From NCBI RefSeq assembly GCF_022008395.1, contig NZ_JAIRBB010000012.1, forward strand, positions 1 through 64,000: a DNA stretch of 64,000 nt, given 5' to 3'. Below, one piece after another: positions 10,165 to 19,487 of the stretch; position 1 is the first letter of the stretch; each line of letters opens with the position of its first letter. The notes under the pieces are model-generated. The model was given only the letters and a program-made list of their open reading frames with translations. It ran no database searches and had not been told where the DNA came from. The position numbers and the translations under genes are program-made. The DNA comes from Aequorivita xiaoshiensis (lineage in GTDB: Bacteria; Bacteroidota; Bacteroidia; Flavobacteriales; Flavobacteriaceae).

Positions 10165-10722
10165 ATGAATAGAAAAAAACACGCTGCCATTTTGCGATCT
10201 ACTAGGAAAATTCATCGTTTGATGGGAATTTTTCTTGCAGTGTTGTTTTTAATAATGGCTGTTACGGGGTTGTTATTGGGATGGAAGAAACACAGTTACG
10301 GAATAATGCTTCCGAAATCTGAAAAGGGAATTTCCACAAATATTGAAGAATGGATGCCTTTAGATTCATTGCATAGCATAGCGACAAAAACTCTTCACGA
10401 AAATGTCGATTCTAATCTATCTTTAAAATTAGACCGAATTGATGCTAGACCAGATAAGGGAATGATGAAGTTCGTATTTGAAGAAGGTTATCACGAAATC
10501 CAACTAGATGCCACTACTGGTGAAGTTTTAAGTATAGACAGAAGAATTTCCGATTTAATTGAAGAGATTCACGACGGTTCAATAGTTGACGATTGGTTAA
10601 ATATAAAAAACGGAGCATTCAAAGTTTTTTATAACACCTTAATGGGACTTTCTTTATTCTTATTCGTTATTACCGGAGTTTGGCTTTGGGTTGGTCCAAA
10701 ATTTATGAAAAGAGCTAAATAA
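10165..10722 (+). CDS. PepSY-associated transmembrane protein
   Basis: A 185-residue inner-membrane protein with one N-terminal helix (about 21-39, FLAVLFLIMAVTGLLLG), a periplasmic PepSY-like region, and a C-terminal helix (LMGLSLFLFVITGVWLW). The N-terminal RKIHRLMG and the final GVWLW are typical of PepSY-associated TM proteins that accompany ferri-chelate reductases and TonB receptors. It begins 55 bases after the receptor and is probably co-transcribed. It may help reduce or release iron from the imported ligand; this role is inferred from context. A strong terminator follows. Confidence 0.8.
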   Translation: MNRKKHAAILRSTRKIHRLMGIFLAVLFLIMAVTGLLLGWKKHSYGIMLPKSEKGISTNIEEWMPLDSLHSIATKTLHENVDSNLSLKLDRIDARPDKGMMKFVFEEGYHEIQLDATTGEVLSIDRRISDLIEEIHDGSIVDDWLNIKNGAFKVFYNTLMGLSLFLFVITGVWLWVGPKFMKRAK

Positions 10723-10740
10723 GGGTTTTTATAGAACTGA

Positions 10741-10777
10741 AAAAGGGCCTGTCAAGTTAATCGACATTGGCCCTTTT
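10741..10777 (+). terminator. intrinsic terminator after the receptor/PepSY pair
   Basis: AAAAGGGCC (10741-10749) pairs with GGCCCTTTT (10769-10777); inner bases TGTC and GACA extend the stem. Confidence 0.8.
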
Positions 10778-11301
10778 CATCATCAAACCAACTATTTAAA
10801 AAAAAACAAACTAATATTAATTTTATGAATTGCTAAAAAATTAGCCTTTAAATTTTAATGTGAATCGTTGTCTTATATACCTATACTTTTTGGTGTAAAA
10901 TTTTTCGTAAAGCTTCAAAATACCTGAAAAATATTATTTCATATAACACACAAGTGCTGTAATTATATCAAAAAGATGGTATATAATTTATAATAAGAAA
11001 TTATGGATTTTCTTAACTGAGGAGTATTCCTATCGCATTCATTAAAATTATTCGGTCTAATCATAACGGGGGATTTTTTGATAGAAGGACAAACATATCA
11101 CTTTATAAATTGATAAACAAGTATTTATTGTGAATATAAAATGGGTTTATATGTTTGATTTAAAGATTCTTATGTCTTCAACTTTTTCCACAACATAGAC
11201 TCTGAATTATTTCAGTAAAAAATCAAACTTGGTGAAAATTCATCTCACGTTATCTCGATTTACTTTACTAGAGTTATAACTTATAATCCACTTTCTTTTA
11301 A
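10778..11301. other. long AT-rich intergenic stretch
   Basis: About 520 bases with no open frame of useful length in any frame I followed, no tRNA fold and no obvious repeat. It lies between a terminator and the ABC-F promoter. It may hold a leader regulating the ABC-F gene, but I see no specific structure. Confidence 0.4.
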
Positions 11302-11309
11302 TAGTTTTG
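11302..11309 (+). promoter_or_regulatory. -7 promoter element for the ABC-F gene
   Basis: TAGTTTTG matches TAnnTTTG. It lies 106 bases before the start codon, giving an untranslated leader of about 100 bases. Confidence 0.5.
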
Positions 11310-11414
11310 CAGCCTTTAAAAAAAATATGACGTTTGGACGTGTAACACCTATTTTGGCAATACCTTATTTGTCTTTCATTTAAGTTCAACGTTCTATTAA
11401 ACACCTATCAGAAT

Positions 11415-13052
11415 ATGATTTCAATAGATAATTTGGCAGTTGAGTTTAGTGGCGATACGCTTTTCAGGGATGTGTCATTCGTAGTAAACGAAAACGATAA
11501 AATAGCCCTAATGGGTAAGAATGGTGCTGGTAAAAGTACTATGATGAAAATAATTGCAGGGGTTCAAAAACCTACACGAGGAAATGTACGTGCTCCAAAG
11601 GATACAGTAATCGCGTATTTACCTCAGCATTTATTAACGGAAGATAATTGCACTGTATTTGAAGAAGCGTCTAAAGCTTTTGCTCAGATATTTGAGATGC
11701 GTGATGAAATAGATCGCCTTAATAAAGAACTCGAAACTCGAACAGATTACGAAAGTGATGCGTATATGAATATCATAACTAAAGTTGCAGAGTTAGGTGA
11801 AAAGTATTACGCACTTGAAGAGATAAATTATGAGGCTGAGGTTGAAAAAGCGCTTCGTGGTTTAGGGTTTAAAAGAAGTGATTTACATCGACAAACTTCA
11901 GAGTTTAGTGGGGGATGGCGTATGCGCATTGAACTTGCGAAACTCTTACTCCAAAAGCCAGATTTAATTCTATTAGATGAGCCCACAAACCACGTTGATA
12001 TTGAGTCGGTTATTTGGTTAGAAGATTTCTTGCTGAATAAAGCCAAAGCAGTAATTGTAATATCCCACGACAAAACGTTTATCGATAATATTACAAATAG
12101 AACCATTGAAGTAACTATGGGGCGTATTTACGATTATAAGGCCAATTACAGCCACTATTTACAATTACGTGCCGATAGACGTGCTCATCAAATAAAAGCA
12201 TACGAGGAGCAACAAAAGTTTATAGCAGAAACGAAACAGTTTATAGAACGCTTTAAAGGAACTTATTCAAAAACCAATCAAGTAAATTCTCGCGAACGAA
12301 TGCTGGAAAAGCTTGAAATTATAGAGATTGACGATATCGATAATTCGGCCCTAGCTTTGCGTTTTCCACCAGCACAACGAAGTGGCGATTACCCCGTTGT
12401 TGTTGAGGGGCTTACAAAAAAGTATGGCGATCATGTGGTATTTCAAGATGCTAATATGAGTATTTCTCGAGGTCAGAAAGTAAGTTTTGTTGGTAGAAAT
12501 GGTGAGGGTAAATCAACAATGATTAAAGCCATAATGGGCGAAATAGATTTTGAGGGAACTTGTGCTTTAGGTCACAACGCTGAGGTGGGCTATTTTGCTC
12601 AAAATCAAGCAGCACTTTTAGATAAAGAACTTACTGTTTTTCAAACCGTAGATGAGGTTGCTAAAGGTGAAATTAGAACCCAAATAAAAAATATTCTCGG
12701 TCGCTTTATGTTTAGCGGTGATGATATCGATAAAAAAGTAGGCCTGCTCTCTGGAGGTGAAAAAACACGTTTAGCAATGGTGAAATTATTGCTGGAACCC
12801 GTAAACGTTTTAATTCTCGATGAGCCTACAAACCACTTAGATTTAAAGTCGAAAGACGTTTTAAAAGAAGCCCTGCTTCAGTTTGATGGTACCTTAATTT
12901 TGGTTTCCCACGATCGTGATTTTCTTCAAGGTCTCTCTGAAAAGGTTTTTGAATTTAAAGACAAACGAGTAATCGAGCATTTTGAAAGTATTGACGATTT
13001 CCTTGAGCGTAATAGAATTCAAAACTTAAAAGAAATCGATTTAAAAGCGTAA
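11415..13052 (+). CDS. ABC-F family ATPase, ribosome-associated type
   Basis: Soluble twin-cassette ATPase of the ABC-F group, whose members act on the ribosomal E site to rescue or tune translation. Cassette 1: Walker A GKNGAGKS (about 34-41), signature EFSGGWRMR, Walker B LILLDEPTNH. Cassette 2: Walker A GRNGEGKS (about 360-367), signature LLSGGEKTR, Walker B VLILDEPTNH. The linker between (about 245-310) is basic and helical, as in the P-site tRNA interaction motif. No transmembrane segment is present. Length (545) fits the YbiT/EttA-like housekeeping branch rather than Uup, since no C-terminal coiled-coil extension follows. An antibiotic-resistance role cannot be excluded. Confidence 0.9.
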   Translation: MISIDNLAVEFSGDTLFRDVSFVVNENDKIALMGKNGAGKSTMMKIIAGVQKPTRGNVRAPKDTVIAYLPQHLLTEDNCTVFEEASKAFAQIFEMRDEIDRLNKELETRTDYESDAYMNIITKVAELGEKYYALEEINYEAEVEKALRGLGFKRSDLHRQTSEFSGGWRMRIELAKLLLQKPDLILLDEPTNHVDIESVIWLEDFLLNKAKAVIVISHDKTFIDNITNRTIEVTMGRIYDYKANYSHYLQLRADRRAHQIKAYEEQQKFIAETKQFIERFKGTYSKTNQVNSRERMLEKLEIIEIDDIDNSALALRFPPAQRSGDYPVVVEGLTKKYGDHVVFQDANMSISRGQKVSFVGRNGEGKSTMIKAIMGEIDFEGTCALGHNAEVGYFAQNQAALLDKELTVFQTVDEVAKGEIRTQIKNILGRFMFSGDDIDKKVGLLSGGEKTRLAMVKLLLEPVNVLILDEPTNHLDLKSKDVLKEALLQFDGTLILVSHDRDFLQGLSEKVFEFKDKRVIEHFESIDDFLERNRIQNLKEIDLKA

Positions 13053-13134
13053 ATTTATTCGTTTTATATTGTAGTCTGAAACCCGAATGCGGTATAATTG
13101 TTGTACTCTTCGTTTCATTCAAAAAATAAATATC

Positions 13135-13635
13135 ATGAAAAAACATATTTTAATATTCACAGCACTGGTTGCTTTTGGGTTTGTAAACGTACAAGCTCAA
13201 GATAAGCTCTTAAAAAATAATCTTTCTATTTCAGCCCAACAGAATAGTGTAGAGGCTTTATTAAACTCCAAAAATTTTGAATTTATAGCAAATACAGCTT
13301 ATCCTACTGGAGGGACTTCAAAAAACTTAGTTGGGAGTGATTACGCTATTATCTTTTCTCCAAAAATGGTAAAGAGTCATTTGCCGTTTTATGGACGGGC
13401 ATATAGCGGTATGAATATGAGTAAGGATAAGGGAATGCGTTTTAATGGCAAGCCGAAGGATTTTAAAGTAGAAAATATCGACAAAGGATATCACGTTCAA
13501 ACCAAAGTTGAAGACGATAATGATACTTTCTCAATTGCAATTTCAGTGAGTAATTCTGGGTATGCTACGCTTACCATTAGTAGTAACAACAGAGGAACCA
13601 TAAGTTATTATGGAGAAATTATTTCCGTTAAATAA
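13135..13635 (+). CDS. DUF4251 secreted protein
   Basis: Small secreted or periplasmic protein. The start at 13135 is preferred over an upstream in-frame ATG (13087) because it places a clean signal peptide first (MKKHILIFTALVAFGFVNVQAQ). The body carries the DUF4251 pattern: residues on NFEFIANTAYPTGG, then GSDYAIIFSPKMVKSHLPFYGRAY and a repeating beta-rich end that finishes YYGEIISVK. Bacteroidota-specific family of unknown function. It is followed by the PH-domain gene 30 bases later, so the two may share a transcript. Confidence 0.8.
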   Translation: MKKHILIFTALVAFGFVNVQAQDKLLKNNLSISAQQNSVEALLNSKNFEFIANTAYPTGGTSKNLVGSDYAIIFSPKMVKSHLPFYGRAYSGMNMSKDKGMRFNGKPKDFKVENIDKGYHVQTKVEDDNDTFSIAISVSNSGYATLTISSNNRGTISYYGEIISVK

Positions 13636-13665
13636 TTAACAGCTAATCCATTACTCTTATAATAT

Positions 13666-14043
13666 ATGAGTCTATTCAATAAAATTCTTGGTAACGCAAG
13701 TGAGGTTTCTTCCGAAAAATTAACCGAAAAATACAGCCGACTATTAATAGAAGGAGAAGTTATAGAACTTGGTTTTAAGCTTTTTCGTGATGTCTTTATG
13801 TTTACAAATAAACGATTAATTCTAATTGATGTTCAAGGTGTAACTGGAAGCAAAGCCGAATTTAAATGTTTGCCTTATAAACATATATCTCGCTTTTCAT
13901 TAGAGACAGCTGGGACATTCGATTTGGATGCAGAACTAAAAATTTGGATTTCAAGCGAAGATACGCCAACGGTAAGTAAGAAATTCAACAAGAGTATTGA
14001 TATCTACGAAGTGCAAAAGTATTTAGCTGCCAAGGTATTGTAG
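13666..14043 (+). CDS. bacterial PH domain protein
   Basis: A 125-residue cytoplasmic protein consisting of one bacterial pleckstrin-homology-like domain. Typical elements are GEVIELGFKLFRDVFMFTNKRLILIDVQG and the later LPYKHISRFSLETAGTFDLDAELKIWI. Such proteins form oligomeric rings in solved cases, but their cell role is not settled. It ends 38 bases before the convergent DUF3037 gene. Confidence 0.8.
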   Translation: MSLFNKILGNASEVSSEKLTEKYSRLLIEGEVIELGFKLFRDVFMFTNKRLILIDVQGVTGSKAEFKCLPYKHISRFSLETAGTFDLDAELKIWISSEDTPTVSKKFNKSIDIYEVQKYLAAKVL

Positions 14044-14080
14044 TTTGGTTTAATTCACTTAGTGATGAAATTCTTATACC

Positions 14081-14464
14081 TTATAAAACCAACTCTTCAA
14101 ACAATCGCTCAAGGGTAGCATCTAAGTCATTGCTAAAACCATTGTGAGGGCGTGAGGTTTGTAATGATGAGCTTCGTTGTGCGGTAAGCCATCGAAATCT
14201 GTCGGAAGTTTCCCATTGTGCAACTAGCCCGCCTTGTTTTGCTCCCAAACAAATTTTCTCAAAAGCTTTGAGGTTGTCTTCAATCTCTTCAGCTTCTAGT
14301 TCGCAGGAAAAGGCTTTAAGTTTTTTAGTGTCGATATGGTATTTGCAGCTCAAGTATTTTGCACCTTTACTAAAAAGTATAATACCTACATTCAAGAACT
14401 CCTCACGTTCAACGCGGGGTACTAAACGTATTACCGCATATTCATATAAGTGTTTTCCTGGCAT
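14081..14464 (-). CDS. DUF3037 protein paired with a HipA-like kinase
   Basis: A 127-residue protein with the DUF3037 opening (YEYAVIRLVPRVEREEFLNVGIILF) and a cysteine-bearing middle. Its start codon lies inside the end of the upstream HipA-like gene (23-base overlap, 14442-14464), so the two are translationally coupled. DUF3037 proteins are frequently found next to this HipA branch, which suggests that they act together. Whether it is a substrate, inhibitor or antitoxin is unknown. Confidence 0.82.
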   Translation of the reverse strand: MPGKHLYEYAVIRLVPRVEREEFLNVGIILFSKGAKYLSCKYHIDTKKLKAFSCELEAEEIEDNLKAFEKICLGAKQGGLVAQWETSDRFRWLTAQRSSSLQTSRPHNGFSNDLDATLERLFEELVL

Positions 14465-15239
14465 CTTGAATTTGTTTTACAAAATTGTTTGCATGGTTTC
14501 TTCTCAGTACTAAAAACTGATAATATACATTTCTAATTTCCTCTGGATTCAAATCTGTGCCTTCCCAATTTAGCCAATCTAAAGGGATAAGATTAGTGAT
14601 TTCAAGTAGCTTGTCATCTGGGAAAAGAGAAATCATTTGATTGTTTATTTCTTCAACTTTAGTAGCTTGAGGTAATAAAACATGGTCTTTAATATATGAA
14701 AACGGACTCTGTGCTGCTTTTTTCCAATCGCCCCAAGAATGGTGAAAATAAAAAGTTGCTCCGTGATCGATAAGCCACAGTTCTTTATGCCAAATAAGCA
14801 TATTGGTATTTTTTACCGTACGGTCTATATTGGTGATAAAAGCATCCAACCAAACTATTTTTGAAGCTAATTCTTCTTCAACTTCCGTCACAACAGGATC
14901 GTATGTTAAGGCACCTGATAGGAAATGTAAAGCCAAATTTAGGCCTTGACTTCCTTTTAATAAATCTTGAATTTCTTCATCACCTTCACTACGTCCAAAA
15001 GCTTCATCGAGGTTTGCAAATACTAACTCAGGCACTCTTAGTCCCATTGTCCTTGCAATTTCGCCACCCAACAATTCTGAAATTAAAGCCTTTACGCCAT
15101 GTCCAGCGCCTCTAAACTTTAAAACGTATTTAAAATCGTCATCGGCTTCTGCCAATGCAGGTAACGAACCGCCTTCCCGAAGTGGGGTGATGTAGCGCGT
15201 AACGTTAACGGTGCGAAGTTCAATTTTATTCTTAGTCAT
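14442..15239 (-). CDS. HipA-like kinase (short, HipA_2 type)
   Basis: A 265-residue protein of the HipA kinase superfamily, shorter than classical HipA (about 440) and lacking its N-terminal subdomain. Visible landmarks are the ATP-site strand FKYVLKFRGAGHGVKALISELLGG, the catalytic loop WLDAFITNIDRTVKNTNML (Asp and Asn of the HipA-type loop), and the metal-binding LIDHGATF in place of DFG. It is the first gene of a two-gene unit with DUF3037. No HipB-type helix-turn-helix gene is adjacent, so it is not a standard hipBA locus. Target unknown. Confidence 0.8.
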   Translation of the reverse strand: MTKNKIELRTVNVTRYITPLREGGSLPALAEADDDFKYVLKFRGAGHGVKALISELLGGEIARTMGLRVPELVFANLDEAFGRSEGDEEIQDLLKGSQGLNLALHFLSGALTYDPVVTEVEEELASKIVWLDAFITNIDRTVKNTNMLIWHKELWLIDHGATFYFHHSWGDWKKAAQSPFSYIKDHVLLPQATKVEEINNQMISLFPDDKLLEITNLIPLDWLNWEGTDLNPEEIRNVYYQFLVLRRNHANNFVKQIQDARKTLI

Positions 15240-15479
15240 CGCTTACAAAATTAGTGTTATTTGTGAATATGGTAGTAGAATACACAAGTGAAATTATTAG
15301 TGGGTGCTTAAAATTTTACAAAGCCTTGAATTGTCAATGATAACAGATTTTAGAACCTTATTATTTGAGAAGTACCTTCTTGTTGTTTCTGTTGAGAATT
15401 AAAAATGTAAATAGCAGATAATTTTACAAATTTTAATTTGTATTTTGCAATCATCCTAATATTTTAAAAGATAAAGTTA

Positions 15480-16955
15480 TTGAATCTAACCATTGAAAAC
15501 ATTCTGCTTGTTGGCTCAATTCTACTTTTTATAAGTATTATAGCAGGTAAAACTTCGTATAAATTTGGCGTTCCTACTTTGGTGCTCTTCTTGGGAATCG
15601 GAATGTTAGCAGGTGAAGATGGAATAGGGATTAGCTTTAACAATCCTCAAATAGCGCAGTTAATAGGAATTATTTCACTAAATTTTATACTCTTTTCTGG
15701 AGGGCTTGATACCGATTGGAAAGCCGTAAAGCCCATTATGAAAGAAGGGTTTGCTCTTTCTACAATTGGTGTGTTTTTAACGGCTATTGGTTTAGGAACA
15801 TTTGTATATTATATCACAGACTTTACAATTTACGAAAGCTTACTTTTAGGAAGTATAGTTTCCTCTACAGATGCAGCTGCAGTTTTTTCAATTTTAAGGT
15901 CTAAAAACCTTGCTCTACGCGCCAATCTACGACCTACTCTTGAAATGGAAAGCGGAAGTAACGACCCAATGGCTTATGTGCTTACAATTGCATTTTTAGG
16001 CTTAGTGGTTAATCAAGACCAAGGTTTGGTTTCGATGATTCCTTTGTTTTTTCAGCAAATGATTCTTGGAACAATTGCAGGTTTTGGCTTTGGGAAATTA
16101 AGTAAGATTATTATTAACAGAATAAAGTTAGACTTTGAAGGTCTTTACCCAGTGTTGGTAATTGCATTGATGTTTATCACCTTCTCGGTAACAGATTTTG
16201 TGGGAGGAAATGGTTTTCTAGCTATTTATATATGTGCTGTGTTTTTAGGAAACCAATATTTAATTCACAAAAAAACTATTTTAAAAATGTACGACGGTCT
16301 AGCTTGGCTGATGCAAATCGTACTGTTCTTGACCTTAGGGCTTTTGGTGTTTCCTTCGCAAATTGTCCCGGTAATTGGTATCGGACTTGTAATATCGTTG
16401 TTTTTGATTTTCGTTGCGCGTCCAGTTGCAGTTTTTATGAGCTTAATTCCATTTAAAATGAAATTGCGTAGGCGATTTTACATCTCTTGGGTTGGATTAC
16501 GGGGAGCAGTGCCAATTGTATTTGCTACCTATCCACTGTTAGCCGGAATCGACAAAGCAAATATGATGTTTAATATAGTGTTTTTTATTTCACTTACATC
16601 AATTTTAATTCAAGGAACTACACTTTCGGTAGTGGCAAAATGGTTGAATGTAAGTATTCCAAGTAGTCAAAAAATACTAACCCCTTCCGAGAAATTTTTA
16701 GAAGAACATCCTAAAACGGAAATGCGCGAAATTGGAATTGCTAATGGAAATAAAGTAGTTGGGAAACAGATAGTAGATATAGAATTTCCTAAAACCGCTA
16801 TTATCGCAATGATAAAAAGAGGGGATAAGTATATCACCCCTAATGGGAATACTGTAATTGATGGAGATGATGTTCTTATCGTGCTTTCAGAAAATAAAGA
16901 AGGAATTAAAAAAGTATTTAAAGCTTTAAATATTCGAGAGTTCTCAGCTGCGTAA
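15480..16955 (+). CDS. potassium/proton antiporter, CPA1 type with TrkA-C domain
   Basis: Inner-membrane cation/proton exchanger resembling NhaP2/CvrA. About 12 hydrophobic helices occupy residues 1-390, with the conserved acidic patch ESGSNDPMAYVL characteristic of CPA1 antiporters (N-D in helix 5) and the family stretch STDAAAVFSILR. The C-terminal region (about 400-485) is a regulatory TrkA-C domain (IVDIEFPKTAIIAMIKRGDKYITPNG, then DGDDVLIVL). The start codon is TTG; no nearby in-frame ATG would keep the first helix. It stands alone. Confidence 0.88.
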   Translation: MNLTIENILLVGSILLFISIIAGKTSYKFGVPTLVLFLGIGMLAGEDGIGISFNNPQIAQLIGIISLNFILFSGGLDTDWKAVKPIMKEGFALSTIGVFLTAIGLGTFVYYITDFTIYESLLLGSIVSSTDAAAVFSILRSKNLALRANLRPTLEMESGSNDPMAYVLTIAFLGLVVNQDQGLVSMIPLFFQQMILGTIAGFGFGKLSKIIINRIKLDFEGLYPVLVIALMFITFSVTDFVGGNGFLAIYICAVFLGNQYLIHKKTILKMYDGLAWLMQIVLFLTLGLLVFPSQIVPVIGIGLVISLFLIFVARPVAVFMSLIPFKMKLRRRFYISWVGLRGAVPIVFATYPLLAGIDKANMMFNIVFFISLTSILIQGTTLSVVAKWLNVSIPSSQKILTPSEKFLEEHPKTEMREIGIANGNKVVGKQIVDIEFPKTAIIAMIKRGDKYITPNGNTVIDGDDVLIVLSENKEGIKKVFKALNIREFSAA

Positions 16956-17031
16956 ACGAAATTCGCATAGTTAAGTTTGAAACCAATAAATTATCGTAAT
17001 TTTATGGTTGTAACAATAAATAAAAACCTAG

Positions 17032-17559
17032 TTGAATATTAAAGAATTCGTCATATTAATTATTCTGTTTGGGGTTTTTTCAGCTTGCGAAGAAACTACT
17101 GAAATAAGCTCTTTTAGTCCAAATCATTGGGAAGATCATTATATTGAAAATGAATCATTTTTACTGAAGAATGACTCGTTGCAAACCGGAAAAACCTATC
17201 TAAGTGTATATTCTCACATTTATAGTATTTCATTAAAGAAAACTCAGAATCTTACGGCTATGATAAGTTTGAGGAATGTAAGTGAAACAGATACTGTATT
17301 TATATCTAATGCCAATTATTACAATACCAATGGCGATTTGATTAGACAATATTTTAAAAAACCGATTTTTTTAAAACCACTTGAAACAGTAGAGATTGTA
17401 ATTGATGAAGCCGATAATTATGGGGGTAGTGGGGCCAATTTTATTTTTGATTGGTCTTCTAATGTGAATACACCAGAGCCAATTTTTGAAGCAATAATGA
17501 CATCGCTACGCGGTGCTCAAGGGCTAAGTTTTACAACATTAGGAAAAAGAATAGAGTAG
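17032..17559 (+). CDS. DUF3124 lipoprotein
   Basis: A 175-residue lipoprotein starting at TTG, with leader and lipobox (GVFSAC, Cys at 19). The DUF3124 pattern is clear: TYLSVYSHIYSIS, ISLRNVSETDTVFIS, NGDLIRQYFKKPIFLKPLETVEIVI, then GGSGANFIFDW and RGAQGLSF. The family is envelope-located in many Gram-negatives and has no assigned function. It lies 77 bases after the antiporter on the same strand, so co-transcription is possible. Confidence 0.8.
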   Translation: MNIKEFVILIILFGVFSACEETTEISSFSPNHWEDHYIENESFLLKNDSLQTGKTYLSVYSHIYSISLKKTQNLTAMISLRNVSETDTVFISNANYYNTNGDLIRQYFKKPIFLKPLETVEIVIDEADNYGGSGANFIFDWSSNVNTPEPIFEAIMTSLRGAQGLSFTTLGKRIE

Positions 17560-17627
17560 TTCTCCTGCTTGGTGTCTTTTGTTTATTAATGAATATTTAA
17601 TTACAGTGGTTTCTAGCTGATAACATT

Positions 17628-17659
17628 TTGTAGAGTTGTATTTCTTTTCGTTATTTTTG
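17628..17659 (+). promoter_or_regulatory. promoter for yaaA
   Basis: TTG (17628-17630), 21-base spacer, then TATTTTTG (17652-17659), matching the Bacteroidota TTG/TAnnTTTG promoter. The start codon is 17 bases further on. Confidence 0.6.
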
Positions 17660-17676
17660 AAACAAAAGCTAAAAAA

Positions 17677-18438
17677 ATGAAAATTGTAGTTTCCCCTGCA
17701 AAAACGCTGGATTTTGAATCTAAACTTCCAACCCCTCGTGCCACTCAGCCACAGTTTGTAAAAGAGGCAGAGCTCATTAATAAGAAACTTGAAAGAAAGA
17801 GTAAAAAGGCAATTGCTGAATTAATGAATATTAGTGATAAGCTTGCTGAACTAAACTACCAACGATATAAAGAATTTAATACTCCTTTTACGGCTGAAAA
17901 TGCTCGTCCTGCAGTTTATGCTTTCGCAGGCGATGTTTACACGGGATTAGACGCTTATTCTATTCCATTAGAAAAACTCGATCTTTTACAAGACTCACTT
18001 CGTATTCTGTCTGGAATGTATGGAGTATTACGTCCCTTAGATTTAATGCAACCTTATCGTTTAGAGATGGGGACAAAGTTTTCTGTTAATAGGAAAAAGG
18101 ACTTGTATGGCTTTTGGAAAAAAACTCTTACTGAAACTTTAAACAAAGAATTAGAAGATGATGAACTTTTTATCAATCTTGCTAGTGTTGAGTATTTTAA
18201 TGCTATAGATGAAAAAAAATTGAAAGTTCCTGTAATTTCTCCTGTTTTTAAAGATTTCAAAAATGGAAAGCTTAAGATAATATCTTTCTTTGCTAAAAAG
18301 GCTAGAGGTAGTATGGCTCGCTATGCAATAGATAAAGAAATAAAATCTTTAGATGATTTAAAAGCTTTTGATTACGATGGTTATGGTTACAGCGAAGAAT
18401 ACACCGAAAAAGAAACTGAACCAGTTTTTATAAGATAA
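17677..18438 (+). CDS. yaaA: peroxide stress protein YaaA
   Basis: Cytoplasmic 253-residue member of the YaaA (DUF328, UPF0246) family, which lowers free iron and protects DNA during peroxide stress in E. coli. The family N-terminus [13 protein letters not shown] is intact, followed by [35 protein letters not shown] and [23 protein letters not shown]; the C-terminal [15 protein letters not shown] is also conserved. Length is normal. It has its own promoter and is followed 44 bases later by the glycosylase-like gene. Confidence 0.95.
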   Translation: MKIVVSPAKTLDFESKLPTPRATQPQFVKEAELINKKLERKSKKAIAELMNISDKLAELNYQRYKEFNTPFTAENARPAVYAFAGDVYTGLDAYSIPLEKLDLLQDSLRILSGMYGVLRPLDLMQPYRLEMGTKFSVNRKKDLYGFWKKTLTETLNKELEDDELFINLASVEYFNAIDEKKLKVPVISPVFKDFKNGKLKIISFFAKKARGSMARYAIDKEIKSLDDLKAFDYDGYGYSEEYTEKETEPVFIR

Positions 18439-18482
18439 CATTTTAAAATCCCTAAATTGAAAGTAGTAATCTAATTTCTATA

Positions 18483-19148
18483 TTGCATTTGTTTCATCAT
18501 ATACATCCATATCCTCCATTCATTCCTGAAACAGCAACTAAGTTGATTGTAGGAACGCTACCACCACCACGTTTCACTACAGGGGAATTAAAAGTAGGGG
18601 ACGTCGATTTTTGTTACGGAAGTCGTGATGGACAATTATGGCTTATTTTAGACAAAATATTCAATTTAAATTTAAAGTTCGAAAATACCGCTGAAGCTAT
18701 AGAACAGCGTGAACGATTTCTTATAAATCGAGGAATTGGTATTTGTGATATGGTAGCCTCAGCAAAACGAGTAAAGGTTGATGCTTCAGATATTGGAATG
18801 AGCGATGTAGAGTTACGCGATTTGGTAGTGATACTTCAGCAAAATCCAAAGATTAATACCTTGCTCTTTACAGGGGGAAATAGTAAAAATGGGCCAGAAT
18901 ACTTCTTTAGAAGAAAATTAAAAGAGTACAATATTTCACTTAAGGTAATTTCAAACAAAGTACCCCGAATACATTCTTTTCAATTGCCAAATGACGGTAG
19001 AGAAATAAAAACAGTTTCTCTCATAGCTCCTTCTGGAGCGGCAAATAGGGCAGTAGGAAGTCTTGCTTCATATAAAAAAATGAAAGCAGAATTTCCCCAA
19101 AAAACTACAATAGATTTCCGAGTACAACAGTACAAACCATTCTTCTAG
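18483..19148 (+). CDS. uracil-DNA glycosylase superfamily protein
   Basis: A 221-residue protein from a TTG start. It resembles the Bacteroidota uracil-DNA-glycosylase-like family: KLIVGTLPPPR near the N-terminus (active-site strand position), FCYGSRDGQLWLILDKIF, GIGICDMVASAKR, LLFTGGNSKNGPEYFF and a C-terminal SLIAPSGAANRA (equivalent of the His/Ser loop, with SPS replaced by APS). A DNA repair role is inferred from fold only; the family 4 iron-sulfur cysteines are absent. It may be co-transcribed with yaaA, a pairing that would fit oxidative DNA damage defence. Confidence 0.65.
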   Translation: MHLFHHIHPYPPFIPETATKLIVGTLPPPRFTTGELKVGDVDFCYGSRDGQLWLILDKIFNLNLKFENTAEAIEQRERFLINRGIGICDMVASAKRVKVDASDIGMSDVELRDLVVILQQNPKINTLLFTGGNSKNGPEYFFRRKLKEYNISLKVISNKVPRIHSFQLPNDGREIKTVSLIAPSGAANRAVGSLASYKKMKAEFPQKTTIDFRVQQYKPFF

Positions 19149-19487
19149 TTTTACTATTTACTTTCCATTATTCAGGTAGTACATTTTATGTAAACTCGTG
19201 TTTTGTTTTAGAGCCCTCAAAATATTTTACCCAACTTATTTTAACAGTGGGTTAATACAAAATTCATTTTAGTCGAGATATCGTAAAATTTTCACAGTTG
19301 ATTCTCCTGATTTTGTAAATATCTGTAAAGGAGATATTTGTGTAATTTTTTTAGAAAAACAGTTTAAAATATTAATAAAATTGCGACTTGTTTAATATTT
19401 TAATGACGCATTTCAGAATAATTTGTCATTTAATATAAAATGCTGTACATTTAACGTGATTTTAACTATTAACTTAAATTATGTTTT
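19149..19487. other. intergenic leader of the large T9SS gene
   Basis: About 340 AT-rich bases. I see no gene, no perfect TAnnTTTG and no strong hairpin. It presumably contains the promoter of the large secreted protein. Confidence 0.4.

Noticed and set aside
11415-13052. ABC transporter ATPase
   Set aside because: Twin cassettes with a basic linker, no membrane domain and no permease partner point to ABC-F.
13087-13134. Upstream in-frame start for the DUF4251 gene
   Set aside because: It would put 16 non-hydrophobic residues before a normal signal peptide.
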